From positions 1 through 14,936 of the forward strand of contig JAEZEI010000010.1 of NCBI GenBank assembly GCA_023417815.1: a stretch of 14,936 nt of DNA, read 5' to 3'. The DNA comes from Bacteroidota bacterium. Lineage in GTDB: Bacteria; Bacteroidota; Bacteroidia; Chitinophagales; Chitinophagaceae. Positions 1 through 7,598 of the stretch are shown in pieces. The notes beneath the pieces are model-generated. The model was not told the origin of the DNA. It saw only the letters and a list, made by a program, of their open reading frames with translations, and made no database searches. Within the stretch, counting starts at the first letter, position 1. Every line of letters begins with the position of its first letter. A program made the translations under genes and the position numbers.

Positions 1-467
1 AGATAAACCTGGATCATTTTATTCTTGAAAGAAGCACTAACGGAACAGATTTTTCTTCCATCGCCACCATTAACGGTACAGGAGGTGCAGGCATCATTAG
101 CAATTATGAATTCATCGACAGGGTGGGAGCTGCCACTCAAAGGTATTGGTACAGGTTAAGGATAAATGATATCGGAGGAAGGTTCACATACAGCAATATT
201 GTAAGGCTTGATAATCAAAGCGGAAACGAACTTGTTATATATCCAAATCCTGTTAAGGCTGGTGAGGCCTTGCAAATCTCAGGTTCAGGTTTTTCAGAAG
301 GAGAGCTTATAGATCTTCCGGGAAGGGTTATAGCCAGGCATAAACTCAATCCTGCTGCCCAGAATTTTTCCTTCAATTTACCAGCACAATTATCTCCCGG
401 CACATACCTGCTTAGGCTTAAAAAGGGAAATGAAACGGTGGTCAGAAAGATCGTCATAACTCCATAA
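1..467 (+). CDS. C-terminal end of a T9SS-secreted protein (5' end outside window)
   Basis: The reading frame is open from base 3 to the TAA at 465-467, so this is the last ~154 residues of a longer protein. The GTG at 123 falls inside a continuing domain and is not a credible start. The first part (ILERSTNGTDFSSIATING, later YWYRLRINDIGGRFTYSNIV) matches the fibronectin-like segment that commonly precedes the sorting domain in Bacteroidota secreted proteins. The last ~75 residues have the type A T9SS sorting pattern: IYPNPVKAGE, then a central DLPGRV, then LSPGTYLLRLKKG and a final basic-hydrophobic strand (VVRKIVITP). This domain directs export through the outer membrane and is normally removed or used for surface attachment. 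What the protein does cannot be judged because its catalytic or binding part lies upstream. The domain call is strong. Confidence 0.88.
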   Translation, partial: INLDHFILERSTNGTDFSSIATINGTGGAGIISNYEFIDRVGAATQRYWYRLRINDIGGRFTYSNIVRLDNQSGNELVIYPNPVKAGEALQISGSGFSEGELIDLPGRVIARHKLNPAAQNFSFNLPAQLSPGTYLLRLKKGNETVVRKIVITP

Positions 468-541
468 GCGATAAGTCAGAATTAGGGTGTGATTGCGAAC
501 AGCCTAAGGCAGGACAGTAATGGTATGGGAATTGTTTTTGA

Positions 542-554
542 GGTGTAAAACACC
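542..554 (+). other. Small hairpin just before the PAP2 start codon
   Basis: GGTGT-AAA-ACACC forms a perfect 5-bp stem with a 3-base loop and ends two bases before the ATG at 557. It would cover the ribosome-landing zone. The 89-base gap (468-556) holds no Shine-Dalgarno sequence and no clear promoter. A role in translation control is inference; a stem this small can occur by chance. Confidence 0.3.
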
Positions 555-556
555 GT

Positions 557-1447
557 ATGAAAACATTCAATACTATCTTATTGTTGTGCTTGTTGTCTGC
601 AGGATATGGGCAAACAGACACCACTATTGCGATAACAACCACCCCTGTTCTACCCGAAACTGTTCCTGGAATTCAGCAAATACCCCAGGCCAATGAAGTA
701 GTTACCGAAGTATATAAAGTAAACAATTGGGTGGATATTCCTCTTACTGCTGCTGGCGCGGGTTATACATTGTGGGGATTCAGCAAAATTTATGGCCGTG
801 ATAAGGTTCCTGAATCAGTGATCCTGGGACTGGATGCCAATGATGTCAACAATCTTGATCGTAAAGTAACTGGGTATTATGATCTGAAGGCCAAAGATGC
901 GAGTGACATGTTATTTTATGGAAGTATGCCTCTTCCGCTTATTTTATTGCTCGACAGGGAGATGAGGTCGGATGCAGGAAAACTGGGACTTTTATATGTG
1001 CAGGCTATGGCAGCCACTGGTGTGCTTTATACTTCGTCGGCCATGATCGCGAACAGGTACAGGCCGTATGCATACAACCCTGAGGTGGAAATGGGCAGAA
1101 GAACTTCAGGCGGGGTGAAGAATTCATTCTTTGCCGGTCACCCGGCCCTGGTAGCAACAGCCACCTTTTTCACTGCCAAAACCTATAGTGATTACCATCC
1201 TGAAATGAGGAATAAGTGGATTTTGTATACGGCGGCAAGCGCAGCATCACTTGCAACAGGGGTTTTAAGGATCAAAGCTGGCCAACACTTTATTTCTGAT
1301 GTAATCGTGGGTGTTCCGATTGGCGCCCTGAACGGCATCCTTATACCTCATTTCCATAAAATGAAGCCGGAACTCGCATCACGCCTCTCATTCGCCCCTT
1401 ATTACGGGAATGGCCAGGGCGGATTCGCCGCTTCATTAAGGTTCTGA
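557..1447 (+). CDS. Exported PAP2-superfamily (acid phosphatase/lipid phosphatase-like) protein
   Basis: The 296-aa protein begins with a signal peptide (residues 1-18, cleavage likely after AGYG), so it acts in the periplasm or outer envelope. The PAP2 motifs are recognisable: motif 1 ends NRYRP (Arg169-Pro170), motif 2 is SFFAGHPA (Gly194, His195), and motif 3 is R-x5-H-x3-D (Arg238, His244, Asp248) in LRIKAGQHFISDVIVG. Family members hydrolyse phosphate esters of lipids such as undecaprenyl pyrophosphate, phosphatidic acid or lipid A, or of small molecules. Two positions differ from consensus: the motif 1 Lys (KxxxxxxRP) is Ala162, and PSGH is FAGH. The catalytic His pair, Arg and Asp are kept, so activity is plausible, but the substrate is unknown. 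Hydrophobic stretches (about 125-132, 144-160, 222-236, 249-263) fit a membrane-associated form. The ATG at 557 is chosen because it gives the complete signal peptide. The terminator at 1466 ends the unit. Confidence 0.85.
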   Translation: MKTFNTILLLCLLSAGYGQTDTTIAITTTPVLPETVPGIQQIPQANEVVTEVYKVNNWVDIPLTAAGAGYTLWGFSKIYGRDKVPESVILGLDANDVNNLDRKVTGYYDLKAKDASDMLFYGSMPLPLILLLDREMRSDAGKLGLLYVQAMAATGVLYTSSAMIANRYRPYAYNPEVEMGRRTSGGVKNSFFAGHPALVATATFFTAKTYSDYHPEMRNKWILYTAASAASLATGVLRIKAGQHFISDVIVGVPIGALNGILIPHFHKMKPELASRLSFAPYYGNGQGGFAASLRF

Positions 1448-1465
1448 CGTGTTCAACATTAATAC

Positions 1466-1502
1466 AAAAAGCTGGTTATCAAGATGATGACCAGCTTTTT
1501 TT
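1466..1502 (+). terminator. Strong intrinsic terminator after the PAP2 gene
   Basis: AAAAAGCTGGTTATC (1466-1480) pairs with GATGACCAGCTTTTT (1486-1500) around the 5-base loop AAGAT: 15 pairs with one T-G wobble, followed by two more T. It lies 18 bases after the PAP2 stop codon and isolates that gene from rpoB. The A and T flanks are nearly symmetric, so it could also work on the minus strand, but I see no minus-strand gene. Confidence 0.88.
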
Positions 1503-1553
1503 GTGAATTGTCACAGATGAGCAAAAATCCTACCAAAATGACCAAAAAAAAAG

Positions 1554-1592
1554 TTTGGTACATCATTAATTAGTTTATATTCCCTACCTTTG
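1554..1592 (+). promoter_or_regulatory. Bacteroidota-type promoter for rpoB
   Basis: TACCTTTG at 1585-1592 is a full match to the Bacteroidota primary-sigma -7 element TAnnTTTG. The only TTTG upstream that could serve as the -33 element is at 1554-1557 (AGTTTGG), leaving 27 bases between them instead of the usual ~19. The -7 call is therefore much firmer than the -33 call. Transcription would start near 1597-1600, giving a leader of about 85 bases before rpoB. The site lies between the terminator at 1466-1502 and the gene, as expected for an operon's first promoter. Confidence 0.6.
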
Positions 1593-1682
1593 CCGTCCTT
1601 TAATTTCGGGTTAGTGTCACTTGCCTGTTTATCAACCTGATCCGTATTAAAGCCTTCGCATTTAAAACGTTTTAATTACAAT

Positions 1683-4600
1683 ATGTCTGCAACAAAATCA
1701 CAACCTGCACAGCGTTACAATTTCGGAAAAGTTGAACTGCTGGCAGAGCAACCCGATTTGCTTGGTATTCAGATCCAGTCCTTTAAAGATTTCTTCCAGT
1801 TAGAAACAACGCCTGACAAGAGGAATAATGAAGGTCTGTTCCGCGTGTTCAAGGAGAATTTCCCGATCACCGATACCCGCAACATCTTCGTGCTTGAGTT
1901 CCTTGATTATTATGTAGACCCTCCACGCTATACTATCGATGAGTGTATTGAAAGGGGTCTGACTTATGCTGTTCCATTGAAGGCGAAACTGAGGCTGAGC
2001 TGTAATGATGAGGAACATGTGGATTTCCAGACGATCGTTCAGGATGTTTTCCTTGGAAACATCCCATACATGACCCCAAGGGGAACCTTCGTTATTAATG
2101 GCGCTGAGAGGGTAGTGGTTAGCCAGCTTCACCGTTCACCCGGTGTATTCTTCGGTCAATCCATCCATCCAAACGGAACTAAAATATATTCTGCCCGTGT
2201 AATTCCTTTCAAAGGTGCATGGATGGAATTTGCTACCGACATCAACAACGTGATGTTCGCCTATATCGACCGTAAGAAGAAATTCCCGGTTACGACACTT
2301 CTTCGTTCTATCGGTTATGAAACAGATAAGGATATCCTTGAACTGTTTGGAATGGCTGATGAAGTTAAAGCTGATAAGAAGACCCTGGAAAAGCACGTTG
2401 GTAAACGCCTCGCAGCCCGCGTACTTCGTACATGGGTAGAAGATTTCGTGGATGAGGATACGGGTGAAGTGGTTTCCATTGAAAGGAATGAAGTTATCCT
2501 GGAAAGGGATACCGTTCTGGATGAGACCAATATTTCCCTGATCATCGAAATGGAAACGAAAAGTGTTTTCATTCAGAAAGAAGAAGTAAGCGGTGATTAT
2601 GCGATCATCTATAATACACTGAATAAGGATACTTCGAACAGTGAACTTGAAGCGGTTCAGCATATCTATAAGCAACTGCGTGGTGCAGATGCTCCGGATG
2701 ATGAGACCGCCCGGGGTATCATTGATAAACTGTTCTTCTCCGACAAGCGTTACGACCTTGGCGAAGTTGGCCGTTACAAGATCAACCGTCGTTTGGGACT
2801 GAACTATCCACTGGATAAGAAAGTTCTAACCAAAGAAGATATCATCGCTATCATTAAATACCTGGTTCTTCTTACCAATGGTAAGAGCGAGGTGGATGAT
2901 ATCGATCACCTGAGCAACCGTCGTGTTCGTACGGTGGGTGAGCAGCTTTATGCACAGTTCGGTGTTGGTCTTGCCCGTATGGCACGTACCATCCGCGAAC
3001 GTATGAACGTTAGGGACAACGAGGTATTTACCCCGGTAGACCTTATTAATGCACGTACGCTTTCTTCCGTGATAAACTCTTTCTTTGGAACATCACAGCT
3101 TTCCCAGTTCCTGGATCAGACAAACCCGCTGAGTGAGATCACGCATAAGCGTCGTATCTCCGCTCTCGGACCCGGTGGTCTTAGTCGTGAAAGGGCAGGT
3201 TTCGAGGTGCGTGACGTACACTATTCACACTATGGAAGGCTATGTACGATTGAAACGCCGGAAGGACCGAACATTGGTCTGATCTCCACGTTATGTGTAC
3301 ATGCGAAGATCAACGATATGGGATTCATTGAAACCCCATACCGTAAGGTAGAAGAAGGAAAGGTGGATATGAAGAAGATCACCTTCCTGAGTGCGGAAGA
3401 AGAAGATACTGCCAAGATCGCCCAGGCGAATGTGGATATAGACGAAAAAGGAAACTTCGTGGAGGACAGGATCAAGAGCCGCCAGACCGGTGACTTCCCG
3501 ATCCTCGATAAATCAGAAGTTGAATTCATGGATGTTGCACCAAACCAGATCGTTGGTTTGAGCGCCTCCCTTATCCCCTTCCTGGAGCATGATGATGCCA
3601 ACAGGGCCCTTATGGGATCGAACATGCAACGCCAGGCGGTACCGTTAATCAAGCCAGAAGTTCCTATCGTGGGTACAGGTTTGGAAGCGAAAGCTGCACG
3701 TGATGCGAGGATCCAGATCCATGCAGAAGGTGATGGTGTGGTGGAATATGTTGACGCCAATGAAATCCATGTTCGCTACAAGCGCAGCGAAATGCAGCAG
3801 CTTGTATCTTTCGAAGATGACCTTAAAATATATAAACTGACCAAATTCGTTCGTACGAACCAGGAAACATGTATTAACCTGCGCCCTGCGGTTGTAAAAG
3901 GTCAGAAGATCACCGAAGGAGATTTCCTGACTGAAGGTTATGCAACAAAAGGCGGTGAACTTGCTCTTGGTCGTAACCTGAAAGTGGCGTTCATGCCATG
4001 GAAGGGATACAACTTCGAGGATGCGATCGTTATCAGCGAAAAAGTGGTGAAAGAAGATCTCTTCACCTCTATTCATATCAGTGAATTTGAAACCGAAGTT
4101 CGTGATACGAAACTTGGTGAGGAAGAACTTACCCCGGATATTCCTAACGTTTCTGAAGAAGCGACCAAGGACCTGGATCAGAATGGTATCATCCGTATTG
4201 GCGCTGCCATTAAGGAGGGTGATATCATTATCGGTAAGATCACTCCAAAGGGTGAAAGCGATCCTACTCCTGAAGAAAAGCTTCTTCGTGCGATCTTCGG
4301 CGATAAGGCCGGGGATGCAAAAGATGCTTCACTTAAAGCTCCAAGCGGAACTGAAGGGGTGGTGATCGATAAGAAACTCTTCCAGCGTGCCAAGAAAGAT
4401 AAGAATGCCAAGGTTCGTGAAAAAGCGCAGCTGGAGAAGATCGAAAAGACCCACGAGAAGAATGAAGAAGACCTGATGAATATGCTGCAGCAGAAACTGC
4501 AGGTGCTCCTTAAGGATAAGACCAGCCAGGGTGTGAGCAACAACTTTGGCGAAGTGCTGATTGGCAAGGGTGCAAAATTCAATGCGAAGAATCTTGCAAA

Positions 4601-5492
4601 CATCGACTACGTGAATGTGAACCCACTAGGATGGAGCGGTGATGCCAAGACCGACGACCAGATCAATACCCTTCTTCACAATTATAATATCAAATTCAAC
4701 GAAGAACTTGGCCGTTACAAACGTGAGAAATTCAATATTTCTATCGGTGATGAACTTCCTGCAGGTGTATTAAAACTTGCAAAGGTTTACATGGCCGTTA
4801 AGCGTAAGCTGAAGGTTGGTGATAAGATGGCGGGACGTCACGGTAACAAAGGTATCGTGGCCAAGATCGTTCGTGCTGAAGATATGCCATTCCTGGAAGA
4901 CGGAACTCCGGTTGATATCGTATTGAATCCACTTGGTGTACCTAGTCGTATGAACCTGGGACAGATCTATGAGACTGCACTTGGATGGGCTGGTGAAAAG
5001 AATGGTGTGCGTTATGCAACACCGATCTTCGACGGTGCATCAGTAGATGAGATCGCTTCCGAGATCGAGAAAGCAGGCCTTCCTAAGTTCGGACATACAT
5101 ACCTGTACGATGGTGAAACCGGTGAAAGGTTTGATCAGAAGGCTACCGTAGGTGTTATCTATATCATTAAGCTTCACCACATGGTTGACGATAAGATGCA
5201 CGCACGCTCGATCGGTCCATACAGTCTTATTACTCAGCAGCCGCTTGGTGGTAAAGCACAATTTGGTGGTCAGCGTTTCGGTGAAATGGAGGTGTGGGCA
5301 CTTGAAGCATATGGTGCTTCAAACATCCTGCAGGAACTCCTGACGCTGAAGTCGGATGATATCATCGGAAGGGCTAAGACATACGAAGCGATCGTAAAAG
5401 GTGATAACATTCCGAGGGCCGGTATCCCTGAATCCTTCAATGTATTGGTTCATGAATTAAGAGGCCTGGGTCTTGACCTGAAGTTTGATTAA
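1683..5492 (+). CDS. rpoB: DNA-directed RNA polymerase subunit beta
   Basis: This is the 1269-aa beta subunit of core RNA polymerase, close to the ~1270 aa usual in Bacteroidota. It forms one side of the active-site cleft. The rifampicin-pocket region is at about residues 467-515 (FFGTSQLSQFLDQTNPLSEI, then THKRRISALGPGG). The residues most often changed in resistant strains are wild type: Asp478, His488 and Ser493, matching E. coli 516, 526 and 531. The active-site lysines lie in GDKMAGRHGNKG (Lys1048 and Lys1056, matching E. coli K1065 and K1073). The conserved C-terminal block GGKAQFGGQRFGEMEVWALE and the end VHELRGLGLDLKF are intact. The start at 1683 follows an AT-rich stretch with no Shine-Dalgarno, typical of this phylum. 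Unusually, neither rplJL upstream nor rpoC directly downstream is adjacent: a terminator and promoter precede it, and a lipoprotein gene begins 4 bases after its stop. Confidence 0.99.
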   Translation: MSATKSQPAQRYNFGKVELLAEQPDLLGIQIQSFKDFFQLETTPDKRNNEGLFRVFKENFPITDTRNIFVLEFLDYYVDPPRYTIDECIERGLTYAVPLKAKLRLSCNDEEHVDFQTIVQDVFLGNIPYMTPRGTFVINGAERVVVSQLHRSPGVFFGQSIHPNGTKIYSARVIPFKGAWMEFATDINNVMFAYIDRKKKFPVTTLLRSIGYETDKDILELFGMADEVKADKKTLEKHVGKRLAARVLRTWVEDFVDEDTGEVVSIERNEVILERDTVLDETNISLIIEMETKSVFIQKEEVSGDYAIIYNTLNKDTSNSELEAVQHIYKQLRGADAPDDETARGIIDKLFFSDKRYDLGEVGRYKINRRLGLNYPLDKKVLTKEDIIAIIKYLVLLTNGKSEVDDIDHLSNRRVRTVGEQLYAQFGVGLARMARTIRERMNVRDNEVFTPVDLINARTLSSVINSFFGTSQLSQFLDQTNPLSEITHKRRISALGPGGLSRERAGFEVRDVHYSHYGRLCTIETPEGPNIGLISTLCVHAKINDMGFIETPYRKVEEGKVDMKKITFLSAEEEDTAKIAQANVDIDEKGNFVEDRIKSRQTGDFPILDKSEVEFMDVAPNQIVGLSASLIPFLEHDDANRALMGSNMQRQAVPLIKPEVPIVGTGLEAKAARDARIQIHAEGDGVVEYVDANEIHVRYKRSEMQQLVSFEDDLKIYKLTKFVRTNQETCINLRPAVVKGQKITEGDFLTEGYATKGGELALGRNLKVAFMPWKGYNFEDAIVISEKVVKEDLFTSIHISEFETEVRDTKLGEEELTPDIPNVSEEATKDLDQNGIIRIGAAIKEGDIIIGKITPKGESDPTPEEKLLRAIFGDKAGDAKDASLKAPSGTEGVVIDKKLFQRAKKDKNAKVREKAQLEKIEKTHEKNEEDLMNMLQQKLQVLLKDKTSQGVSNNFGEVLIGKGAKFNAKNLANIDYVNVNPLGWSGDAKTDDQINTLLHNYNIKFNEELGRYKREKFNISIGDELPAGVLKLAKVYMAVKRKLKVGDKMAGRHGNKGIVAKIVRAEDMPFLEDGTPVDIVLNPLGVPSRMNLGQIYETALGWAGEKNGVRYATPIFDGASVDEIASEIEKAGLPKFGHTYLYDGETGERFDQKATVGVIYIIKLHHMVDDKMHARSIGPYSLITQQPLGGKAQFGGQRFGEMEVWALEAYGASNILQELLTLKSDDIIGRAKTYEAIVKGDNIPRAGIPESFNVLVHELRGLGLDLKFD

Positions 5493-5496
5493 TTAG

Positions 5497-7182
5497 ATGA
5501 TATTTCAGTTTATGCAGATGACTTATAAACAGGTACTAAATGTAGGGATTTTTGTATGCTTTTTTCTCGTAATAGGAGGATGCAAGAAAGTTGATTATGC
5601 GCATCATGATGAATACTTAGAGGGATTAACTTCTGGGTTTTTCTTAAATAATCGAAGTTCTAGTTCTGAAGAAGCTGCTTTAGTAGATTATATAAAGAGA
5701 GAAAATCACAAATTGAATTTTGTAGAAAAGACAGTTAAGATAATAGGGTATCCTTACTGGAGCAAAGCAATTAAAACCCGTCGATCATTTGATAATCCTA
5801 CGAATAGAAACGACTTAGATTCATCAACACATTATTATATTCCATTCGTGAGAGATAATGAAAACTATGTAAATGCAGCTATGGTAATTGAGGTATCTTC
5901 CAATGATACAACATTTGGGTATAAATGTGATTGGCAGTATAAGCAACAACACAATAATTCCTATAATGTGATGGATTCAGCTGAACATTTCGCAATATTT
6001 TTTATGTCTCTAGATAAAGCAGTATTTGGTACTGAAAAATTTCGAATATCAGATACATCTCTGTTTCGAGGCGAGAATGGACCTTCAAAAATTATTTCAC
6101 TAGAATCAGCAAATAATACCATTGGTGATGCCTATTACGAATGGACTGAATCTTGCCAGGACGTTGTTGTTTTTGTTCAGTATTGCCAATTCCCTGATTC
6201 TGATCAATGTCGTAATGGTTGTGATTGGTGTTCTCAATGCGTGAGTTCAAATCATTATACATATTGTTGGGGTGAATATATTTGGATCGGTGATGGGGGT
6301 GGTGGTAATGGGTCAGGCGGAACCAGTGGAGGCGGAGGTTCAGGTGGCGGAGGAACTCCTCCTGAATGTGATATTATCCCTTTAGATCCGTATGTACTTC
6401 GTGTACAACCTTGTGAAAATGGCCCTGGTTGGACACCTTTACCATCTTTAACCCCCTGCCAGAAAGCAATAGAAGGGGCAAAACAAGCAAGTTTGATATT
6501 GCGGCAACAATTAATTCAGTCCCATAAGGTAACTATGACCACGAATATAGAAACTGCTACATCTGAAAAAATGTTTCTTTTCGGGAAGGTAAATTCAAAT
6601 GATATTGCTTTTACAGCATCTCCAATTATTACTGGGCCAGACAACGCCGGCGCTGTCGGTATCCCACCGACATGGCCTGGAATGACAGTGTTTGGTGGTG
6701 CTCATACACATACTCCCATTGGTTACAATGCCCCCAGTGCTGGTGATATATATTTATTTATGCAAAACAACTCAATAAATAGTGAGTTTAATTTCTTGTT
6801 TACCTTTTCTCAGAATAATAATAATTATGTATTTACAATAACTAAACCTAGCAGTTTCACTTTATTCGCACAGAACTTCCCATACAATAATTATTTTGAT
6901 ATGGAAGAAGGTAATTGGAAAAATGGAACTCTATTGAGGGAATCTTATGAAAACGTTAAGACTTATTTTGTAGATATTGGTAAATCAGAAGATGAAGCTG
7001 TGGAGTTAGCGATGGCATATGTTATGGAGAAATGGGATATGGGAATCTCTATAGCTAAACAAGATAGTAATGGAGATTTTAAACCCTTTTTCGTGAGAGA
7101 AACTCCCGATCCATCAAACCCAAATAAGAAGATTTTCATTCAAACGATAATTTGCAACGAAATAATAATTTCCGATTTATGA
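5497..7182 (+). CDS. Lipoprotein with Cys cluster, Gly/Ser linker and JAB/MPN (JAMM)-like C-terminal domain
   Basis: I cannot assign a named family to this 561-aa protein. A hydrophobic signal segment ends in the lipobox VIGGC (Cys29), so it should be a lipoprotein. Residues ~35-215 form an unrecognised region rich in Asn, Ser and aromatic residues. Residues 220-257 hold seven cysteines (220, 230, 238, 242, 245, 248, 257), suggesting disulfides or metal binding. Residues ~265-287 are a Gly/Ser/Thr linker. A globular region from ~320 onward contains EKMFLFG (Glu357) and GAHTHTPIGYNAPSAGDIY (His403, His405, Ser414, Asp417). This resembles the JAMM metalloprotease signature E...HxH-x7-S-x2-D, with one extra residue between the second His and Ser. 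A zinc peptidase or processing role is inference. The start at 5497 is 4 bases after the rpoB stop, but ATGs at 5512 and 5518 give a more ordinary signal peptide. The gene is markedly AT-rich compared with rpoB and rpoC. Its stop overlaps the next start. Confidence 0.82.
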   Translation: MIFQFMQMTYKQVLNVGIFVCFFLVIGGCKKVDYAHHDEYLEGLTSGFFLNNRSSSSEEAALVDYIKRENHKLNFVEKTVKIIGYPYWSKAIKTRRSFDNPTNRNDLDSSTHYYIPFVRDNENYVNAAMVIEVSSNDTTFGYKCDWQYKQQHNNSYNVMDSAEHFAIFFMSLDKAVFGTEKFRISDTSLFRGENGPSKIISLESANNTIGDAYYEWTESCQDVVVFVQYCQFPDSDQCRNGCDWCSQCVSSNHYTYCWGEYIWIGDGGGGNGSGGTSGGGGSGGGGTPPECDIIPLDPYVLRVQPCENGPGWTPLPSLTPCQKAIEGAKQASLILRQQLIQSHKVTMTTNIETATSEKMFLFGKVNSNDIAFTASPIITGPDNAGAVGIPPTWPGMTVFGGAHTHTPIGYNAPSAGDIYLFMQNNSINSEFNFLFTFSQNNNNYVFTITKPSSFTLFAQNFPYNNYFDMEEGNWKNGTLLRESYENVKTYFVDIGKSEDEAVELAMAYVMEKWDMGISIAKQDSNGDFKPFFVRETPDPSNPNKKIFIQTIICNEIIISDL

Positions 7183-7598
7183 GAACCGTTTCCCAATATC
7201 TGTTTATTCTATTTTTAGCATTTATATCAAGTTCAGCGAAAGCTCAATTGGACACTTTTTATTATTTGAAAAATTTTGAACTACAAAAATCAACTTATAT
7301 CGGTCAGCCATTCTCAACATTATTAAATGCAATGACTGAGATTCAGCCGAATAATATTTCTAGCAGCGGCCCATTTCATAATAGACAAATTCAAACAACT
7401 ACCAGATTTTTCTTTTGTGGAAAGGAAGATAGATATGGTAAGAATGTTATTATCATGATTATTAAATGGCAAGATTCAATTTCAACAACCGATGTAAAAT
7501 ATTATGAGAATAGAAATGACTTTCATTTTACTAATGAAGAAAGGTCCTTTTTTGGCTCAAAAATTATTAAGGATATTATTATCCTTCGGCGAATGTAA
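7179..7598 (+). CDS. Small secreted protein of unknown family, coupled to the upstream lipoprotein
   Basis: The 139-aa product starts at the ATG at 7179, whose ATGA overlaps the TGA of the lipoprotein gene (7180-7182). This start gives a clean signal peptide (MRTVSQYLFILFLAFISSSA, then KA before Gln23). A TTG at 7152 in the same frame would add nine residues and spoil that signal, so I reject it. The mature ~117 residues mix charged and aromatic stretches (KNFELQKSTYIGQPFSTLL; a single Cys80 in FFFCGKED; KWQDSI; TNEERSFFGSKIIKDIIIL) that look like a small compact alpha/beta domain. There is no lipobox and no membrane segment after the signal, so it is probably periplasmic or secreted. I do not recognise the family. 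Translational coupling implies it works with the lipoprotein at a set ratio, as partner, chaperone, immunity-like protein or substrate; which of these is not shown. It is as AT-rich as its neighbour (16 of 60 bases G or C at 7261-7320). Confidence 0.78.
   Translation: MRTVSQYLFILFLAFISSSAKAQLDTFYYLKNFELQKSTYIGQPFSTLLNAMTEIQPNNISSSGPFHNRQIQTTTRFFFCGKEDRYGKNVIIMIIKWQDSISTTDVKYYENRNDFHFTNEERSFFGSKIIKDIIILRRM
7569..7586 (+). other. Perfect hairpin at the 3' end of the inserted gene pair
   Basis: AAGGATA-TTAT-TATCCTT is a perfect 7-bp stem with a 4-base loop inside the last codons of the small secreted gene. The nearest T run (7600-7604) is 14 bases past the stem, so it is not a standard intrinsic terminator, and readthrough into rpoC is expected. 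It could be an mRNA processing or stability element, or chance in AT-rich coding DNA. Confidence 0.3.

Noticed and set aside
3081..3165. Rifampicin-resistance substitution in rpoB
   Set aside because: Asp478, His488 and Ser493 are all the usual sensitive-type residues, and Leu477 looks like ordinary lineage variation rather than a known resistance change.
5573..5583. AGGAGG followed by ATG inside the lipoprotein gene
   Set aside because: These bases encode the lipobox IGGC; the ATG has no spacing from the AGGAGG and is out of frame, and Bacteroidota rarely use Shine-Dalgarno initiation.
7152..7178. Upstream TTG start for the small secreted protein
   Set aside because: It adds nine residues (LQRNNNFRF) ahead of a complete signal peptide; the ATGA overlap at 7179 is the better start.
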